A stretch of 64,000 nucleotides of DNA. Source: Lachnoclostridium phytofermentans. Lineage in GTDB: Bacteria; Bacillota; Clostridia; Lachnospirales; Lachnospiraceae. The stretch covers positions 124,001 through 188,000 of the forward strand of contig NZ_JPOF01000003.1 in assembly GCF_000733755.1 (NCBI RefSeq), given 5' to 3'. Below the pieces are notes generated by a model. That model was not told the origin of the DNA. It was given only the letters and a program-made list of their open reading frames with translations, and ran no database searches. Shown here piece after piece: positions 1 through 9,425 of this stretch. The position numbers and the translations under genes were made by a program. Every line of letters starts with the position of its first letter. Within the stretch, counting starts at the first letter, position 1.

Positions 1-754
1 TCAACTGCCTTACCAAATCCAACAATACCTGGTACATTTTCAGTACCTGCTCTTCGTTTTCTTTCCTGCCCACCACCATGAACAAAGGAGCGAAGCTTAA
101 GACCATTTTTTATATAGAGGAATCCAATTCCCTTTGGACCGTTTAATTTATGACCACTGGCACTTAATAAATCAATACCAAGTTCTTTCACATCAATTGG
201 TAATTGCCCAAATGCCTGAACTGCATCGGTATGGAATAATACATTATGCTGCTTTGCAATTTCGCCAATTTCCTTTACTGGCTGTATCGCACCGATTTCA
301 TTGTTTGCATACATGATCGATATTAAAATAGTAGTCGGACGAATTGCAGCCTTTAATTGATCAAGTTTTACAATTCCGTTTTCATCCACCTCAAGATAAG
401 TAACCTCATATCCATGTTTCTGTAAGTACTCACAAGTATGCAAAACTGCATGATGCTCAATCTTAGTTGTAATGATATGATTCCCCTTATCACGATAAGC
501 TTCTGCGACACCCTTAATTGCCCAGTTATCAGACTCAGAGCCACCAGCGGTAAAATATATCTCATTATTCTCACAACCTAAGGTCTTCGCAATAACATCT
601 CTTGCCTCTGTTACTGCTTTTCTACTTCTTGTTGCTATTTCATACACACTGGATGGATTACCATAGTTTTCACAAAAATATGGTAACATAGCTTCTACTA
701 CTTCCGGTCTGGTCTGAGTGGTAGCAGCATTATCTAAATATATCATTCTACTCA
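1..754 (-). CDS. cysteine desulfurase (NifS/IscS family), C-terminus beyond window
   Basis: Pyridoxal-phosphate enzyme that removes sulfur from cysteine for Fe-S cluster or thio-tRNA synthesis. The frame starts at the ATG at 754, with GAGGAG just upstream, and runs open for 251 codons off the left edge. Visible motifs are YLDNAATT (residues 6-13), a His pair in IEHHAVLH (102-103), FHTDAVQAFGQ (175-185) and the PLP-lysine motif SGHKLNGPKG (Lys204). All match class V aminotransferases of the NifS type. The active-site cysteine loop lies outside the window, so NifS, IscS and SufS cannot be separated, and the sulfur acceptor is unknown. Family call is secure. Confidence 0.93.
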
Positions 755-1301
755 TTCCGATCTCCTCTTTTCTCTATCCTGTTTTGGTTCATTCTGACTA
801 ATTTTATGTCTTTGAACTACATTCTTTCTATTATTTCCATATGATATAAAATCATACGATATACTAATTCATTTGCTCGTTTTTTCCTTTTTACAGATAA
901 AAGCCATAATCTTTCCTTCAAAAGGGAAGTTTCCAACACTTTTTAATCTTCGGATTGCCTTTGCTTATCATTTACGTAGCGAAGGAACATTCAACGAGCT
1001 TTTGATATATTCTACGCATTGTTAATTTGCTTGTGAAAGAAAGGCCAAGGCCTCTATTATTTCCTATCGGTTTTTCTTTCCTAATATACCATTATTTCGA
1101 CAATTCGGTTATATCCTAGTGATTTACTATGATATGGTCATTTTACTCTCAGTTCAGTGGTTTGTCAATCCCTGTATCGAAAGATTTATGACATTTTTTG
1201 ACCTCATCACATCAACTTTGATCCATAACGTATATCTTCGCACTTTTTGAATATATTTTAATAATTCCACTGTGCAAGACATCCCAAAGGAGACTGTACG
1301 C
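755..1301. other. divergent intergenic region, no gene recognised
   Basis: AT-rich stretch of about 550 bases between the divergently transcribed cysteine desulfurase and flippase genes. It must hold both promoters. I see no open frame with a ribosome binding site, no RNA gene and no riboswitch consensus in it. Confidence 0.5.
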
Positions 1302-2831
1302 ATGAGTAAAAATACAATTATCAAAGGTACCCTGATTCTCACGGTTGCAGGGCTGCTTACCCGGCTGATTGGATTTTTTTATAAAATCTTTCTATCAAAA
1401 GCTTTGGGTGCGGAAATCCTTGGACTATATCAATTAATCTTTCCCGTTTATGGAATATGCTACACCATTTACGCCTCCGGTATTCAGACAGCCATTTCAA
1501 AACTCGTCGCAGAAGAAGCAACGAAAAGTAGCACGAAGGGTGCCAAACGAGTATTAAAGACTGGGATCTTATTATCGGTTACCATAGCAATTATCCTCTC
1601 CATCCTCATCTTTCATTCAAGTGATCTTATCGCTACCAAACTTTTGCTTCATGCAGAGAGTGCACCATCCCTTCGCATTCTCGCTTATGTCTTTCCGTTC
1701 TGTGGCATCACTGCCTGTATTAACGGATATTACTACGGACTAAAAAAAGCCGGTGTTCCTGCTTTAACACAGTTGGTAGAACAAATCATCCGAGTAGCAT
1801 TCGTCTATGTTGTAGCACTCTATTTTGGCGGAGGAGAAATAAAAGCTACTTGTGAACTTGCTGTTGCTGGTATTGTTGTTGGTGAAATTGCTTCTAATAT
1901 TTTCAATTTAATTTCTCTTACAGTACATAAAAATGAGCCAAAACCTTCGAAAGGAGAACAGAAACAATATCAAAGCCGTTTTCTTCGCGCTCTTGTAAAC
2001 ATGAGTGTTCCCCTCACAGCAAATCGACTTTTTATCAGTGTGTTACATAGCTTTGAAGCAATAATAATTCCTGCCATGCTCCAAAAGTCAGGATTATCCG
2101 CTTCCGAATCTTTGAGCTTATTTGGTATCTTAAATGGTATGGCAATTCCATTCTTGCTGTTCCCATCGACGATAACAAATTCATTATCCGTCTTACTACT
2201 TCCAGCAATCTCAGAAGCTTCCGCAAAGCAGAATATGAAACTCATATCACGTACCGTCTCAGTCTCGATCAAATACAGCTTAATTCTAGGTATCTTTAGT
2301 ACTGGATTTTTCCTGTTCTTTGGTTCACCTTTAGGTATGTCTGTGTTTCATATTGAGGAAGCTGGCACTTACTTAATGATATTAGCTTGGCTCTGTCCAT
2401 TTCTCTATACTGCAACAACTCTGAGTAGTATTATCAACGGATTAGGAAAAGCTCACTTAACATTCCTTAATTCAGTCGTTGGCTTATCCTTTCGGATTAT
2501 ATTGCTTGCGCTTGTCATTCCAAAGTACGGAATCTATGGATATTTTATCAGTGTCCTTATCAGCCAATTGTTAATCACTGCACTTGATGTCTTTATTGTG
2601 GTGAAAAATATATCGTTTTCATTAGATGCTGTGAACTCCCTACTAAAGCCAAGTATCATTACCTTTTTTGCTACCTCTGTCATCCACCGTGTTTATTTAT
2701 TCCTTCGAACGGTCTTACCGATTCCAGATATCGCCTTAATCATCATATGCGCATTTGCACTTACCATAATCACTATGTATTTACTAAAAGCAACAAAGGC
2801 AATTGAGATGGGAGAATGGAAAATCACATAA
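1302..2831 (+). CDS. SpoVB-like MOP-superfamily polysaccharide/lipid flippase
   Basis: Integral membrane protein of 509 residues with about 14 hydrophobic segments, of the oligosaccharidyl-lipid flippase (MOP) superfamily. Members such as SpoVB and MurJ-like proteins move lipid-linked sugar precursors across the membrane, in spore-cortex or cell-wall synthesis. The N-terminus (GLLTRLIGFFYKIFLSKALG) and the LGLYQLIFPVY segment are typical of the SpoVB/YtgP branch. I chose ATG 1302, preceded by AAAGGAG at 1286-1292, over a GTG at 1272 that would add ten residues and lacks a site. It stands alone, divergent from the desulfurase gene. The exact substrate cannot be read from sequence. Confidence 0.85.
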   Translation: MSKNTIIKGTLILTVAGLLTRLIGFFYKIFLSKALGAEILGLYQLIFPVYGICYTIYASGIQTAISKLVAEEATKSSTKGAKRVLKTGILLSVTIAIILSILIFHSSDLIATKLLLHAESAPSLRILAYVFPFCGITACINGYYYGLKKAGVPALTQLVEQIIRVAFVYVVALYFGGGEIKATCELAVAGIVVGEIASNIFNLISLTVHKNEPKPSKGEQKQYQSRFLRALVNMSVPLTANRLFISVLHSFEAIIIPAMLQKSGLSASESLSLFGILNGMAIPFLLFPSTITNSLSVLLLPAISEASAKQNMKLISRTVSVSIKYSLILGIFSTGFFLFFGSPLGMSVFHIEEAGTYLMILAWLCPFLYTATTLSSIINGLGKAHLTFLNSVVGLSFRIILLALVIPKYGIYGYFISVLISQLLITALDVFIVVKNISFSLDAVNSLLKPSIITFFATSVIHRVYLFLRTVLPIPDIALIIICAFALTIITMYLLKATKAIEMGEWKIT

Positions 2832-2879
2832 ACATCTCTTCTATAGGGGTATATCATAAATGCTGGGATATGTAAATAT

Positions 2880-3314
2880 TTAATTGCATATTCCAGTTTT
2901 TATATATGGATTGTTCCATCCTGTATACCCGTTGAGCCCCGATTTAAACAAGGCACTCAAAGCAAAGCATATCGAGACATCCATCTCCCTCAAATGAAAA
3001 ATAAAGAGGAAAAACTCCATTCCTAGCACCACTTTATTCTTCACATCACCATAATATTGATATTTCCCCGCTGGTGTGTCACAAACTGCAACTGATATCA
3101 CAGAGGAATGCGCGGCGAAATAATATAAGTAGTATCTTCCGTCAGGACCTTGGGTCACATCGGGTGCATAGAGATAATTTTTCTCTGTTTGATGAGAATG
3201 CTGATCTTTTATATAAATAACCCCCTCATATCTCTAATCCGACAAACCCTCCACCGGAGCTGACCAACAAACATAATCATTTTCACAATAAGTTACACCG
3301 TTGAACTTATCATG
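2880..3314 (-). pseudogene. remnant of a GH43-type glycosidase
   Basis: Reading the minus strand in one frame gives an internal piece of a family-43 glycoside hydrolase (arabinofuranosidase/xylosidase type): HDKFNGVTYCENDYVCWSAP, then EGLSD followed by a TAG stop at about 3234-3236, then RYEGVIY and YAPDVTQGPDGRYYLYYF. The stop replaces what is usually Trp in this family (SDWRYEG). Downstream the similarity fades after the KYQYYGDVK segment, and upstream the frame closes at 3315. About 140 codons remain of a protein usually over 300 residues, so this is a both-ends-truncated pseudogene. Confidence 0.75.
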
Positions 3315-3440
3315 TTATTATTGTAACAACAAATTACTTAATTTAAAAGAATAAAGATAGCTATATTTCTTTCGAATTTATTTTGCATCGGGAGATTTTT
3401 GTAGTTAATGCAGCAATAAAAAAGCATACAAGAAAGAGAA

Positions 3441-3490
3441 AGAGTTCCTTATTCTTTGAAATTAAACGAATAAGGAACTCTTCTTTTCAT
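3441..3490. terminator. hairpin terminator, bidirectional
   Basis: Perfect 14-bp inverted repeat AGAGTTCCTTATTC (3441-3454) and its complement (3468-3481) with a 13-base loop, and T-rich tracts on both strands. It sits about 75 bases after the end of the minus-strand ATPase gene and probably ends that transcript. Confidence 0.8.
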
Positions 3491-3564
3491 GACAGAGAGG
3501 TGCCTACGAAGAATGCTTTCTCTTGTTTGAGTTAGATTAAAACGAAAAAGTATTCGATTACATC

Positions 3565-5343
3565 TCATGGCACTTTTATTTCTTCTACCTTTTCCTCAAG
3601 ATGATTCCTTAGTCTTTCTTTTATGATTTCCTTCTTACAAACAGAACAGAGTGCATCCTCTAACAAATTCTGTGGTAATGTAAATACGTAATTTTTCGGA
3701 CTTGTTACCATATCATCTGGAAACTTAGGGAATAAAAATCCCTGCCCTACCATAGTGTCATTATTTAACTTTGACATCCCACGTTTAAAGCAATCAAGAT
3801 AGTTCCCATAGTGTACACAATATAGCTTATAAGTATTTCTTAATTCCCTCGGAATAACCTTGCTGGCATATTCATATAGTGCATTAACAGCTACCAATCG
3901 ATCAAAATAGAACGAAACCGTATAATAATCCGTAATGCTTAATAAGAAAAATCGATTTTTTGTCTTTCCAATATAAGCTTCTATTCCGGTAAAAATTGCA
4001 GAGGACTCCGGTATGGACTGTCTAACCTCATCAAAATAGTTATCCATAATACTGTCAAATACAATTTCAACCGTAACTTTATCTTTCCTTACCTCTTTTA
4101 GTTTATCAAAACATACCACTAGTAAAATACCAAAAACCCTAGGAATTCCTTGTGAGCCACAGATTAGATGTTTAAAACTATCTTTGGAAAATAATAGTTC
4201 TACAAGGTAATTTGACAATCCATTTCGCTCTTCCTCCGTCATAACAATTCTTGGAGAAACAATCAAACCATTTGGCAGTTGAATAAATTCCTCGTGCTTC
4301 ATTTCAAATAAAAAGAAGTTTAACATTGCATCTTTAAAGAATTGATATGCCTTTTCATTGTTATAATCAAACATACAATCAAAGTTAATGCTGTTATGCT
4401 TAAAGATATCCTGTGAAAGCTCAATTCCTTCTCGAAAACCGCCTTCTTGCCTCGTTTGCATACGATATTCCGACCAAACAGATGCTATCTTAACTACGAT
4501 AATACTGGAACTAAAAAACAGTTGTTTCAATACTTGAGCTACTTTGGGCTGTATCGTAGTAGAGGTATCTCTATCGATCTGAGTAAACTCATCAATGCAG
4601 ATATATAGAGTACGATATCCCATCGTCTTTAGAATCTTTTCAACATTTCTTCTAATCTCACTAATATCGATACGATAGACATATTGCTTATCCTTCGTTG
4701 TTTTAACCTCACGACCTGCTTTTTTCCCAAAGGAAAATCTCATAGAAAGAAGTCTTGATAATAAGTGATTCGATTGCGACTGTCCACTGGAATCTGCACT
4801 TAGGCTAAACTCAACTTCTTTGACATTGGTATGCTGCGAGCTTTCTGTCCCAGTCAACAATGTAATCTTTTTTTTACCTTCTTCGATCAGTTGAGCTAAC
4901 TTTAAAATATCATCCTCAACCTGACCGAACTTCTTAGGCTTTGGACGTAATGTCTTTTCTTTCTGTGTAAATTCATTCATTAAAAAAGTCGTAAATTCTA
5001 ATAGCATATTTTGAACGCAATATGCTATATTATCTTCTAATGCACCACTCACTATCTCAATACTATTTGGAATACACTCATCCAACCTAACATACCAGCA
5101 GGAGTCTGCCGGATGTTCTTCTTTCCTGACTTGATTGACATAATGGGTAAACGCTTTTAACGTTGTCGTCTTACCAGTACCCCTTCTCCCAAAGATGATC
5201 TGGCATTCCTTTTTCAAAAGTTCATCAAATACTTGTTTATTCGCGCAAACATAATAACACTGTTCAATGTTAAGTTGATTTGCATTCGAATAAATACTTT
5301 TTTTAATCCTTTGAATCACCTTTTCTCTGGAATACTTGCTCAT
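3565..5343 (-). CDS. ORC/Cdc6-like AAA+ P-loop ATPase of unknown role
   Basis: A 592-residue P-loop NTPase. Walker A is FGRRGTGKTT (residues 51-60, Lys58), Walker B is LYICIDEF (Asp251, Glu252), and a GSQGIPRVFG motif resembles sensor II of ORC/Cdc6- or STAND-like ATPases. The C-terminal third, after about residue 430, has no domain I recognise and carries a lone CSVC pair near the end. ATG 5343 was chosen because GGAGG lies 6 nt upstream; the frame extends 19 codons further with no site. It stands alone with its own terminator, flanked by pseudogenes and small unknown genes, which suggests accessory DNA. Such solitary ATPases are often defence- or stress-linked, but nothing here proves a function. 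Confidence 0.7.
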   Translation of the reverse strand: MSKYSREKVIQRIKKSIYSNANQLNIEQCYYVCANKQVFDELLKKECQIIFGRRGTGKTTTLKAFTHYVNQVRKEEHPADSCWYVRLDECIPNSIEIVSGALEDNIAYCVQNMLLEFTTFLMNEFTQKEKTLRPKPKKFGQVEDDILKLAQLIEEGKKKITLLTGTESSQHTNVKEVEFSLSADSSGQSQSNHLLSRLLSMRFSFGKKAGREVKTTKDKQYVYRIDISEIRRNVEKILKTMGYRTLYICIDEFTQIDRDTSTTIQPKVAQVLKQLFFSSSIIVVKIASVWSEYRMQTRQEGGFREGIELSQDIFKHNSINFDCMFDYNNEKAYQFFKDAMLNFFLFEMKHEEFIQLPNGLIVSPRIVMTEEERNGLSNYLVELLFSKDSFKHLICGSQGIPRVFGILLVVCFDKLKEVRKDKVTVEIVFDSIMDNYFDEVRQSIPESSAIFTGIEAYIGKTKNRFFLLSITDYYTVSFYFDRLVAVNALYEYASKVIPRELRNTYKLYCVHYGNYLDCFKRGMSKLNNDTMVGQGFLFPKFPDDMVTSPKNYVFTLPQNLLEDALCSVCKKEIIKERLRNHLEEKVEEIKVP

Positions 5344-5674
5344 ACTCAACCTCCAATAATTATTCCCCCGATATCTTTCGTATGGCGTATTCCTAATCAA
5401 CTTGTATTACCATAATTTTACTATTTTTTAGTGCTTGAGTCAATCCTATTTTCTGATACATTGTCCCTAAATCTCGAAATTGTTTTAATATCTTTCTTTT
5501 AGTATTATCATCAGCATTATTTTTCGTTTATTATGAAGATGTGTTCATATTAAGTGAAGTTCTTTATAGATTTGTAAATATTAGTTTGTCCTTCATAGGA
5601 ATGATTCGATTTATAAAGCAAATGCACTGAATAACTTTTTCTCCCTTTTACTTTATGATAGCGAGTTCGCTTTT
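5344..5674. other. AT-rich intergenic region
   Basis: About 330 bases upstream of the minus-strand ATPase gene. It must contain that gene's promoter. I see no convincing gene, repeat or terminator. Confidence 0.4.
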
Positions 5675-5941
5675 CTAAGTTATCGTCTCTATGATGTCAC
5701 AGCGTATCTCTATCAATCTTTTTATAATATCTATTTCATCCTCGTTTGGATTATTAATGTCTATTCCTATTCCTCCACACAAACGTTTCCTCTGCCCAAG
5801 TACAACTGCTATTCCACCTTTGTGTGAGATGGAGCATCCAACACAATAATTTAAATTACGTAAGCAGTACCGCTGTACTTCAAGCTCCAATTGCTCCAAC
5901 CTACTGTTCAACCGGAATACCGTAAACTTCCCAATTTTCAT
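5675..5941 (-). CDS. small cysteine-containing hypothetical protein
   Basis: An 88-residue frame from ATG 5941; a TTG at 5953 would add four residues. It contains six cysteines, including a YCVGCS pair, and an acidic C-terminus (NNPNEDEIDIIKRL). It overlaps the 3' end of the next upstream small gene by 41 bases in another frame. The two may be translationally coupled, or may be one gene broken by a frameshift. I do not recognise the family and the coding status is uncertain. Confidence 0.4.
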   Translation of the reverse strand: MKIGKFTVFRLNSRLEQLELEVQRYCLRNLNYCVGCSISHKGGIAVVLGQRKRLCGGIGIDINNPNEDEIDIIKRLIEIRCDIIETIT

Positions 5942-6116
5942 ACATATCCTCAAGCATATTTTTCTTAAAACTGTAAAACTCTTTACAGCTATTTATAAGG
6001 TTCTGATCTTCTTTCTCTGTATTTTTTAATGAAACAGACAAAGGTGTTAATTGAATCTTATCAAGATAGACTTTTTCTAATGCTTTACATTCTTTATTAT
6101 GATCAGTTTGATACAT
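5901..6116 (-). CDS. small hypothetical protein, 71 residues
   Basis: Lys/Glu-rich soluble protein with no recognised domain. It starts at ATG 6116 with a purine-rich AAGGGGG about 4 nt upstream and ends inside the start of the following small gene. The overlap and shared strand suggest a two-gene unit. A frameshift between the two is the alternative, since the short frames would join into one protein of about 150 residues. Confidence 0.45.
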   Translation of the reverse strand: MYQTDHNKECKALEKVYLDKIQLTPLSVSLKNTEKEDQNLINSCKEFYSFKKNMLEDMYENWEVYGIPVEQ

Positions 6117-6259
6117 AGTCCCCCTTCCCCCACAAAATTTTATTAAGATACTCTTATTAATCTATATAAAATAACGCTTATACAATCTCAAACAGAAACA
6201 CACAAGAATTTTATCTGCACTATCTAATGGAGAGGATATCACCTCTTTCACTCTTAACA

Positions 6260-6361
6260 TTAGACTAAGCATAATTTCATAATAATATTAAAATGTCCAC
6301 CACACCAGAAACGATAAGTTTTTGAAACCGGATAATCACATTTTACTTTATTCTTATTCAT
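6260..6361 (-). CDS. possible 33-residue peptide
   Basis: Very short frame beginning at an ATG preceded by GAGGAG at ideal spacing. It encodes a basic, aromatic peptide with KTYRFWCGGHF in the middle. The good ribosome binding site is the only positive evidence. It may instead be a leftover of a larger decayed gene, since a proC scrap lies just upstream. Confidence 0.25.
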   Translation of the reverse strand: MNKNKVKCDYPVSKTYRFWCGGHFNIIMKLCLV

Positions 6362-6411
6362 GGTTTCTCCTCTAACTTTAGTCTGTTCCTTAAGAAATTT
6401 TCTTCTATATA

Positions 6412-6489
6412 TTACCATATTTCTTGTTTTCTGTAAATCTGCACCATATTACCAAACCCCATAAATCCTATTTTTATATTTTCTAACAT
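6412..6489 (-). pseudogene. 5' fragment of a proC-like gene
   Basis: A GAGG site and ATG at 6489 begin a 25-codon frame whose protein starts MLENIKIGFMGFGNMVQ. That matches the N-terminal NAD(P)-binding motif of pyrroline-5-carboxylate reductase (KIGFIGxGNMAxA). The match stops after about 17 residues and the frame ends soon after. It reads as the surviving 5' end of a deleted or displaced proC homologue. The piece is short, so this is a moderate call. Confidence 0.45.
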
Positions 6490-6524
6490 TGTAACCTCGA
6501 TTCTAGCGCAATAACGCTTTTTTA

Positions 6525-7313
6525 TTAACATTTTATAAAACTATTTTTTCTATATTCTGAAGGTGTAACCCCAACTATACTTTTAAACTGCCTCATAAAA
6601 TGTACCTCATTTTTGTATCCACATTCCTCGGCAACTTCTTTTATTGGCATGTTTGTTTTTGACAGAAGGTCTTTTGCGTAACTTATTTTACACTCAATCA
6701 CATCCGAAAGACAGGAAATTCCGAATGTTTTTTTATATATCTTTTGCAGGTAGGTATTGCACATATTCATCCGGTCCGCTAACATATCCACCCGCCATTG
6801 CAGACCAGGATTACTATAGATTTCTTCCCGTAAGCGAACTAACTCAGCATAATGCGGATTGATGTATTTTTTTGAGTCACTGTTGCTTATCACTTCACTT
6901 AATTTCACAAACATCGTTTGTAATAGTAAACTCATTGTTATTTCTTTCTTAGTGTTGATTGAATAATATTCATTTGACATTAATCGTATCAGTTCACATA
7001 CAAAAGTATCATCATAAATCTTTATGATGGTATTTAACGGAATCTGAAGTGAATTAAAATAATCAGTACCTATTTCGGTCCTAAAGTGAATCCAATCGTT
7101 TATGTAGTTATTACTATAAGAAGAATAATGCTGCGGATAATCTATGTCATAAATAATTGCGGAACTACTTTCTGCAACTATCTCTTTCCCGTCAATCACA
7201 AATAAGGCAGGTGTTTTTATCAATAAAAACAGGTAGAAAGGATAACCATTCGGTCTTGATACTTTAAAATCTTTCTCATGAGTGCCGTTGCTTCCGATTC
7301 TTATTATTTCCAT
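6525..7313 (-). CDS. AraC-family transcriptional regulator
   Basis: A 262-residue regulator with an N-terminal cupin-like sensing region (about 1-150) and two C-terminal helix-turn-helix motifs (about 165-260). The second carries the AraC signature: IKEVAEECGYKNEVHFMRQFKSIVGVTPSEYR, given here only by its ends, from IKEVAEECGY to TPSEYR. The ATG at 7313 follows GGAGGAG. It is divergent from the GH2 glycosidase gene across about 160 bases, so it probably controls that gene in response to a sugar or oligosaccharide. The inducer is unknown. Confidence 0.9.
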   Translation of the reverse strand: MEIIRIGSNGTHEKDFKVSRPNGYPFYLFLLIKTPALFVIDGKEIVAESSSAIIYDIDYPQHYSSYSNNYINDWIHFRTEIGTDYFNSLQIPLNTIIKIYDDTFVCELIRLMSNEYYSINTKKEITMSLLLQTMFVKLSEVISNSDSKKYINPHYAELVRLREEIYSNPGLQWRVDMLADRMNMCNTYLQKIYKKTFGISCLSDVIECKISYAKDLLSKTNMPIKEVAEECGYKNEVHFMRQFKSIVGVTPSEYRKNSFIKC

Positions 7314-7353
7314 ATGTATTCTCCTCCAGGCTAGGATATATCAGTTATTGACT

Positions 7354-7383
7354 ATGATATATTATTGCTATTATTACTGTCAA
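7354..7383 (-). promoter_or_regulatory. sigma-A-type promoter for the AraC regulator
   Basis: On the minus strand TTGACA (7378-7383) is followed after 18 bases by TATCAT (7354-7359), about 40 bases upstream of the start codon at 7313. Confidence 0.5.
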
Positions 7384-7474
7384 CCTCTTATAATATTGTT
7401 TATCAGAGTCTGATTTTTGCACCGTAATTTGTAAGAACAACAGATAACCATGTTTTCAGAGAGGAGATTAATTT

Positions 7475-9133
7475 ATGATTCGATTGTTTGAACAGCATCA
7501 GATCCGAAAAATTAAGGAACTGGATGGTATGTGGGAGTTCTCTCCTGAGGGTGATATCACTAAGTATCAATTACCAGTCCCTGGTTGTTGGGAACAACAT
7601 CCTAATTTTAGCACCTATCGTGGAAAGGGAACCTACCGCAAAACAATAGTGATTACCGAATCAAGCACCTTAAGACTTGAGTTTAAAGGGATAAGCCATA
7701 CAGCGATTGTTTATTTTGATGGCGAACTTGTCGCAAAGCATTATAATGCTTATACACCTTTTAGTACCATCATAAAACAAGTGGAGAAGGGTACACATGA
7801 AATCAAAGTACTAGTTGATAACAGCTTTGGAGAACATTCCGCATTACATATACCAAATGACTATTATACCTATGGAGGTATCACAAGGCCTGTATCTCTA
7901 GCATGTATCTCTGATACCTATATAAAACAAATTAGGTTTACTCCATCCTTGGAAGACGGGCTATGGTATGGTCAATTAGATGTTACTATTCATAATACCT
8001 CAAAAAATGTAGCAACATTTAATTTGGTTAGCACGTTAGATCATTATGAGATGACTTTTCCCGACGTAGAAGTTTTAGGAGATAGTGAAACTACGGTATC
8101 CTTAAAGCAAAAATTTCCTGATATCACTCCTTGGTCTCATAAAAATCCTAAACTTTATTCCTTACATACTATCCTTTCTTCTGGTGATATATCAATTGAT
8201 GATCTTATCGAAAGAGTAGGATTTCGGACTGTAAACATTATAGGTACAAAATTACAAGTAAATGGGGAAACTGTTTTTCTAAAAGGATTTAACCGTCATG
8301 AAGACTATGCAACTGTCGGATGTGCAATTCCTCTTACTTTGATGGTTCATGATATGGACCTTATGCAAGACATGGGCGTAAACGCACTAAGAACATGCCA
8401 CTATCCAAACGATGAGATTTTCCTAGATTTATGCGATGAACGCGGTATTCTTGTGTGGGAAGAAAATCATGCGAGAGGGCTATTATTAGAAGACATGCAA
8501 AATCCTAACTTTGATAGACAATGCGAGGACTGTAATCGAGAAATGGTTGAAAATCACTACAATCATCCTTGTATTATCCTCTGGGGTATCTTAAATGAGT
8601 GTGCCAGTGAAACGCAAGAAGGCAGAATGAAATATCAGATACAATATGATCAAATTAGAAGCATGGATACATCACGTCCTACTACCTCCGCAACTTGCAG
8701 ACATTTTACTGATATAAGCCTTGATTTACCTGATATTGTTTCCTTTAATATGTATTCTGGTTGGTATAAGGATGTTCCAGTGAAAGAACGAAATGAGGAA
8801 GAAATTGAATGGATTAGAAACTCTGGTGGCGATGGTAAGCCAATCATTGTCAGCGAGGTGGGTGCTGCTGCCATCTATGGATATCGAGATCGTACCAGAT
8901 GCAAATGGAGCGAAGAAAGGCAGGCAGACATTATCGAAGAAAATTTAAAAGTTTATATGAACGATGAACATATCATTGGTGTCTTTATCTGGCAGTTTGC
9001 TGATTGCAGAGTTACGGAAGAAGGGCCTTGGTTTGCAACAAGAGCGAGATGCCATAATAATAAAGGTGTTGTGGATGAATATCGTAGACCTAAAATTGCT
9101 TATGATATCGTAAAAAAAATATTCAATTCCTAA
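7475..9133 (+). CDS. GH2 glycoside hydrolase (beta-glucuronidase/beta-galactosidase type)
   Basis: A 552-residue cytoplasmic glycosidase without signal peptide. The order is a sugar-binding jelly roll (about 20-180), an Ig-like domain, and a TIM barrel starting near FLKGFNRHEDY (about 268-278). The RTCHYPNDEIFLDLCDERG signature is present. The acid/base is Glu375 in WGILNECASE and the likely nucleophile is Glu461 in VSEVGA. GAGGAG precedes the ATG. The compact length is closer to UidA-type beta-glucuronidases than to LacZ, but substrate is not certain. It is divergent from an AraC regulator and ends at a strong terminator, so it forms a single-gene unit, probably acting on imported plant oligosaccharides. 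Confidence 0.88.
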   Translation: MIRLFEQHQIRKIKELDGMWEFSPEGDITKYQLPVPGCWEQHPNFSTYRGKGTYRKTIVITESSTLRLEFKGISHTAIVYFDGELVAKHYNAYTPFSTIIKQVEKGTHEIKVLVDNSFGEHSALHIPNDYYTYGGITRPVSLACISDTYIKQIRFTPSLEDGLWYGQLDVTIHNTSKNVATFNLVSTLDHYEMTFPDVEVLGDSETTVSLKQKFPDITPWSHKNPKLYSLHTILSSGDISIDDLIERVGFRTVNIIGTKLQVNGETVFLKGFNRHEDYATVGCAIPLTLMVHDMDLMQDMGVNALRTCHYPNDEIFLDLCDERGILVWEENHARGLLLEDMQNPNFDRQCEDCNREMVENHYNHPCIILWGILNECASETQEGRMKYQIQYDQIRSMDTSRPTTSATCRHFTDISLDLPDIVSFNMYSGWYKDVPVKERNEEEIEWIRNSGGDGKPIIVSEVGAAAIYGYRDRTRCKWSEERQADIIEENLKVYMNDEHIIGVFIWQFADCRVTEEGPWFATRARCHNNKGVVDEYRRPKIAYDIVKKIFNS

Positions 9134-9194
9134 AGAAATCAAGTATGACGTACAAGGGACTTTATCCTATGAGATTGCACTTACACTGTTTGTA

Positions 9195-9243
9195 AAAGAG
9201 AAACGACGGCTTTGATTATAAAATTTAGCCGTCGTTTCTCTTT
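9195..9243 (+). terminator. strong intrinsic terminator after the GH2 gene
   Basis: Perfect 17-bp stem AAAGAGAAACGACGGCT (9195-9211) with its complement (9227-9243), 15-base loop, then a T-rich run (TTGCCTTTTTG). Confidence 0.9.
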
Positions 9244-9257
9244 ATTGCCTTTTTGTT

Positions 9258-9360
9258 TATCTCTATTCTCTTTCAATTCACTTCTATTGTCTATTTGTTA
9301 TATCTCTATTCTCTTTCAATTCACTTCTATTGTCTATTTGTTATATCTCTATTCTCTTTT
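9258..9360. repeat. 43-bp direct tandem repeat, 2.4 copies
   Basis: Two identical 43-bp units (9258-9300 and 9301-9343), each starting TATCTCTATTCTC, followed by a partial third copy to 9360. It lies between the GH2 terminator and the end of the P450 gene. Confidence 0.9.
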
Positions 9361-9425
9361 AATATGAAGATATTTTTATCATGCTTGTTTGATATATTTT
9401 CTTCATCCCTTATCGAAAAACATTC

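Noticed and set aside
1020-1090. Possible hairpin or terminator from GAAAGAAAGG and TTTTTCTTTC
   Set aside because: Pairing is only simple-sequence purine/pyrimidine tracts with no stable core.
9258-9360. Possible CRISPR array
   Set aside because: The 43-bp units are directly adjacent with no spacers and no cas genes are near; it is a simple tandem repeat.
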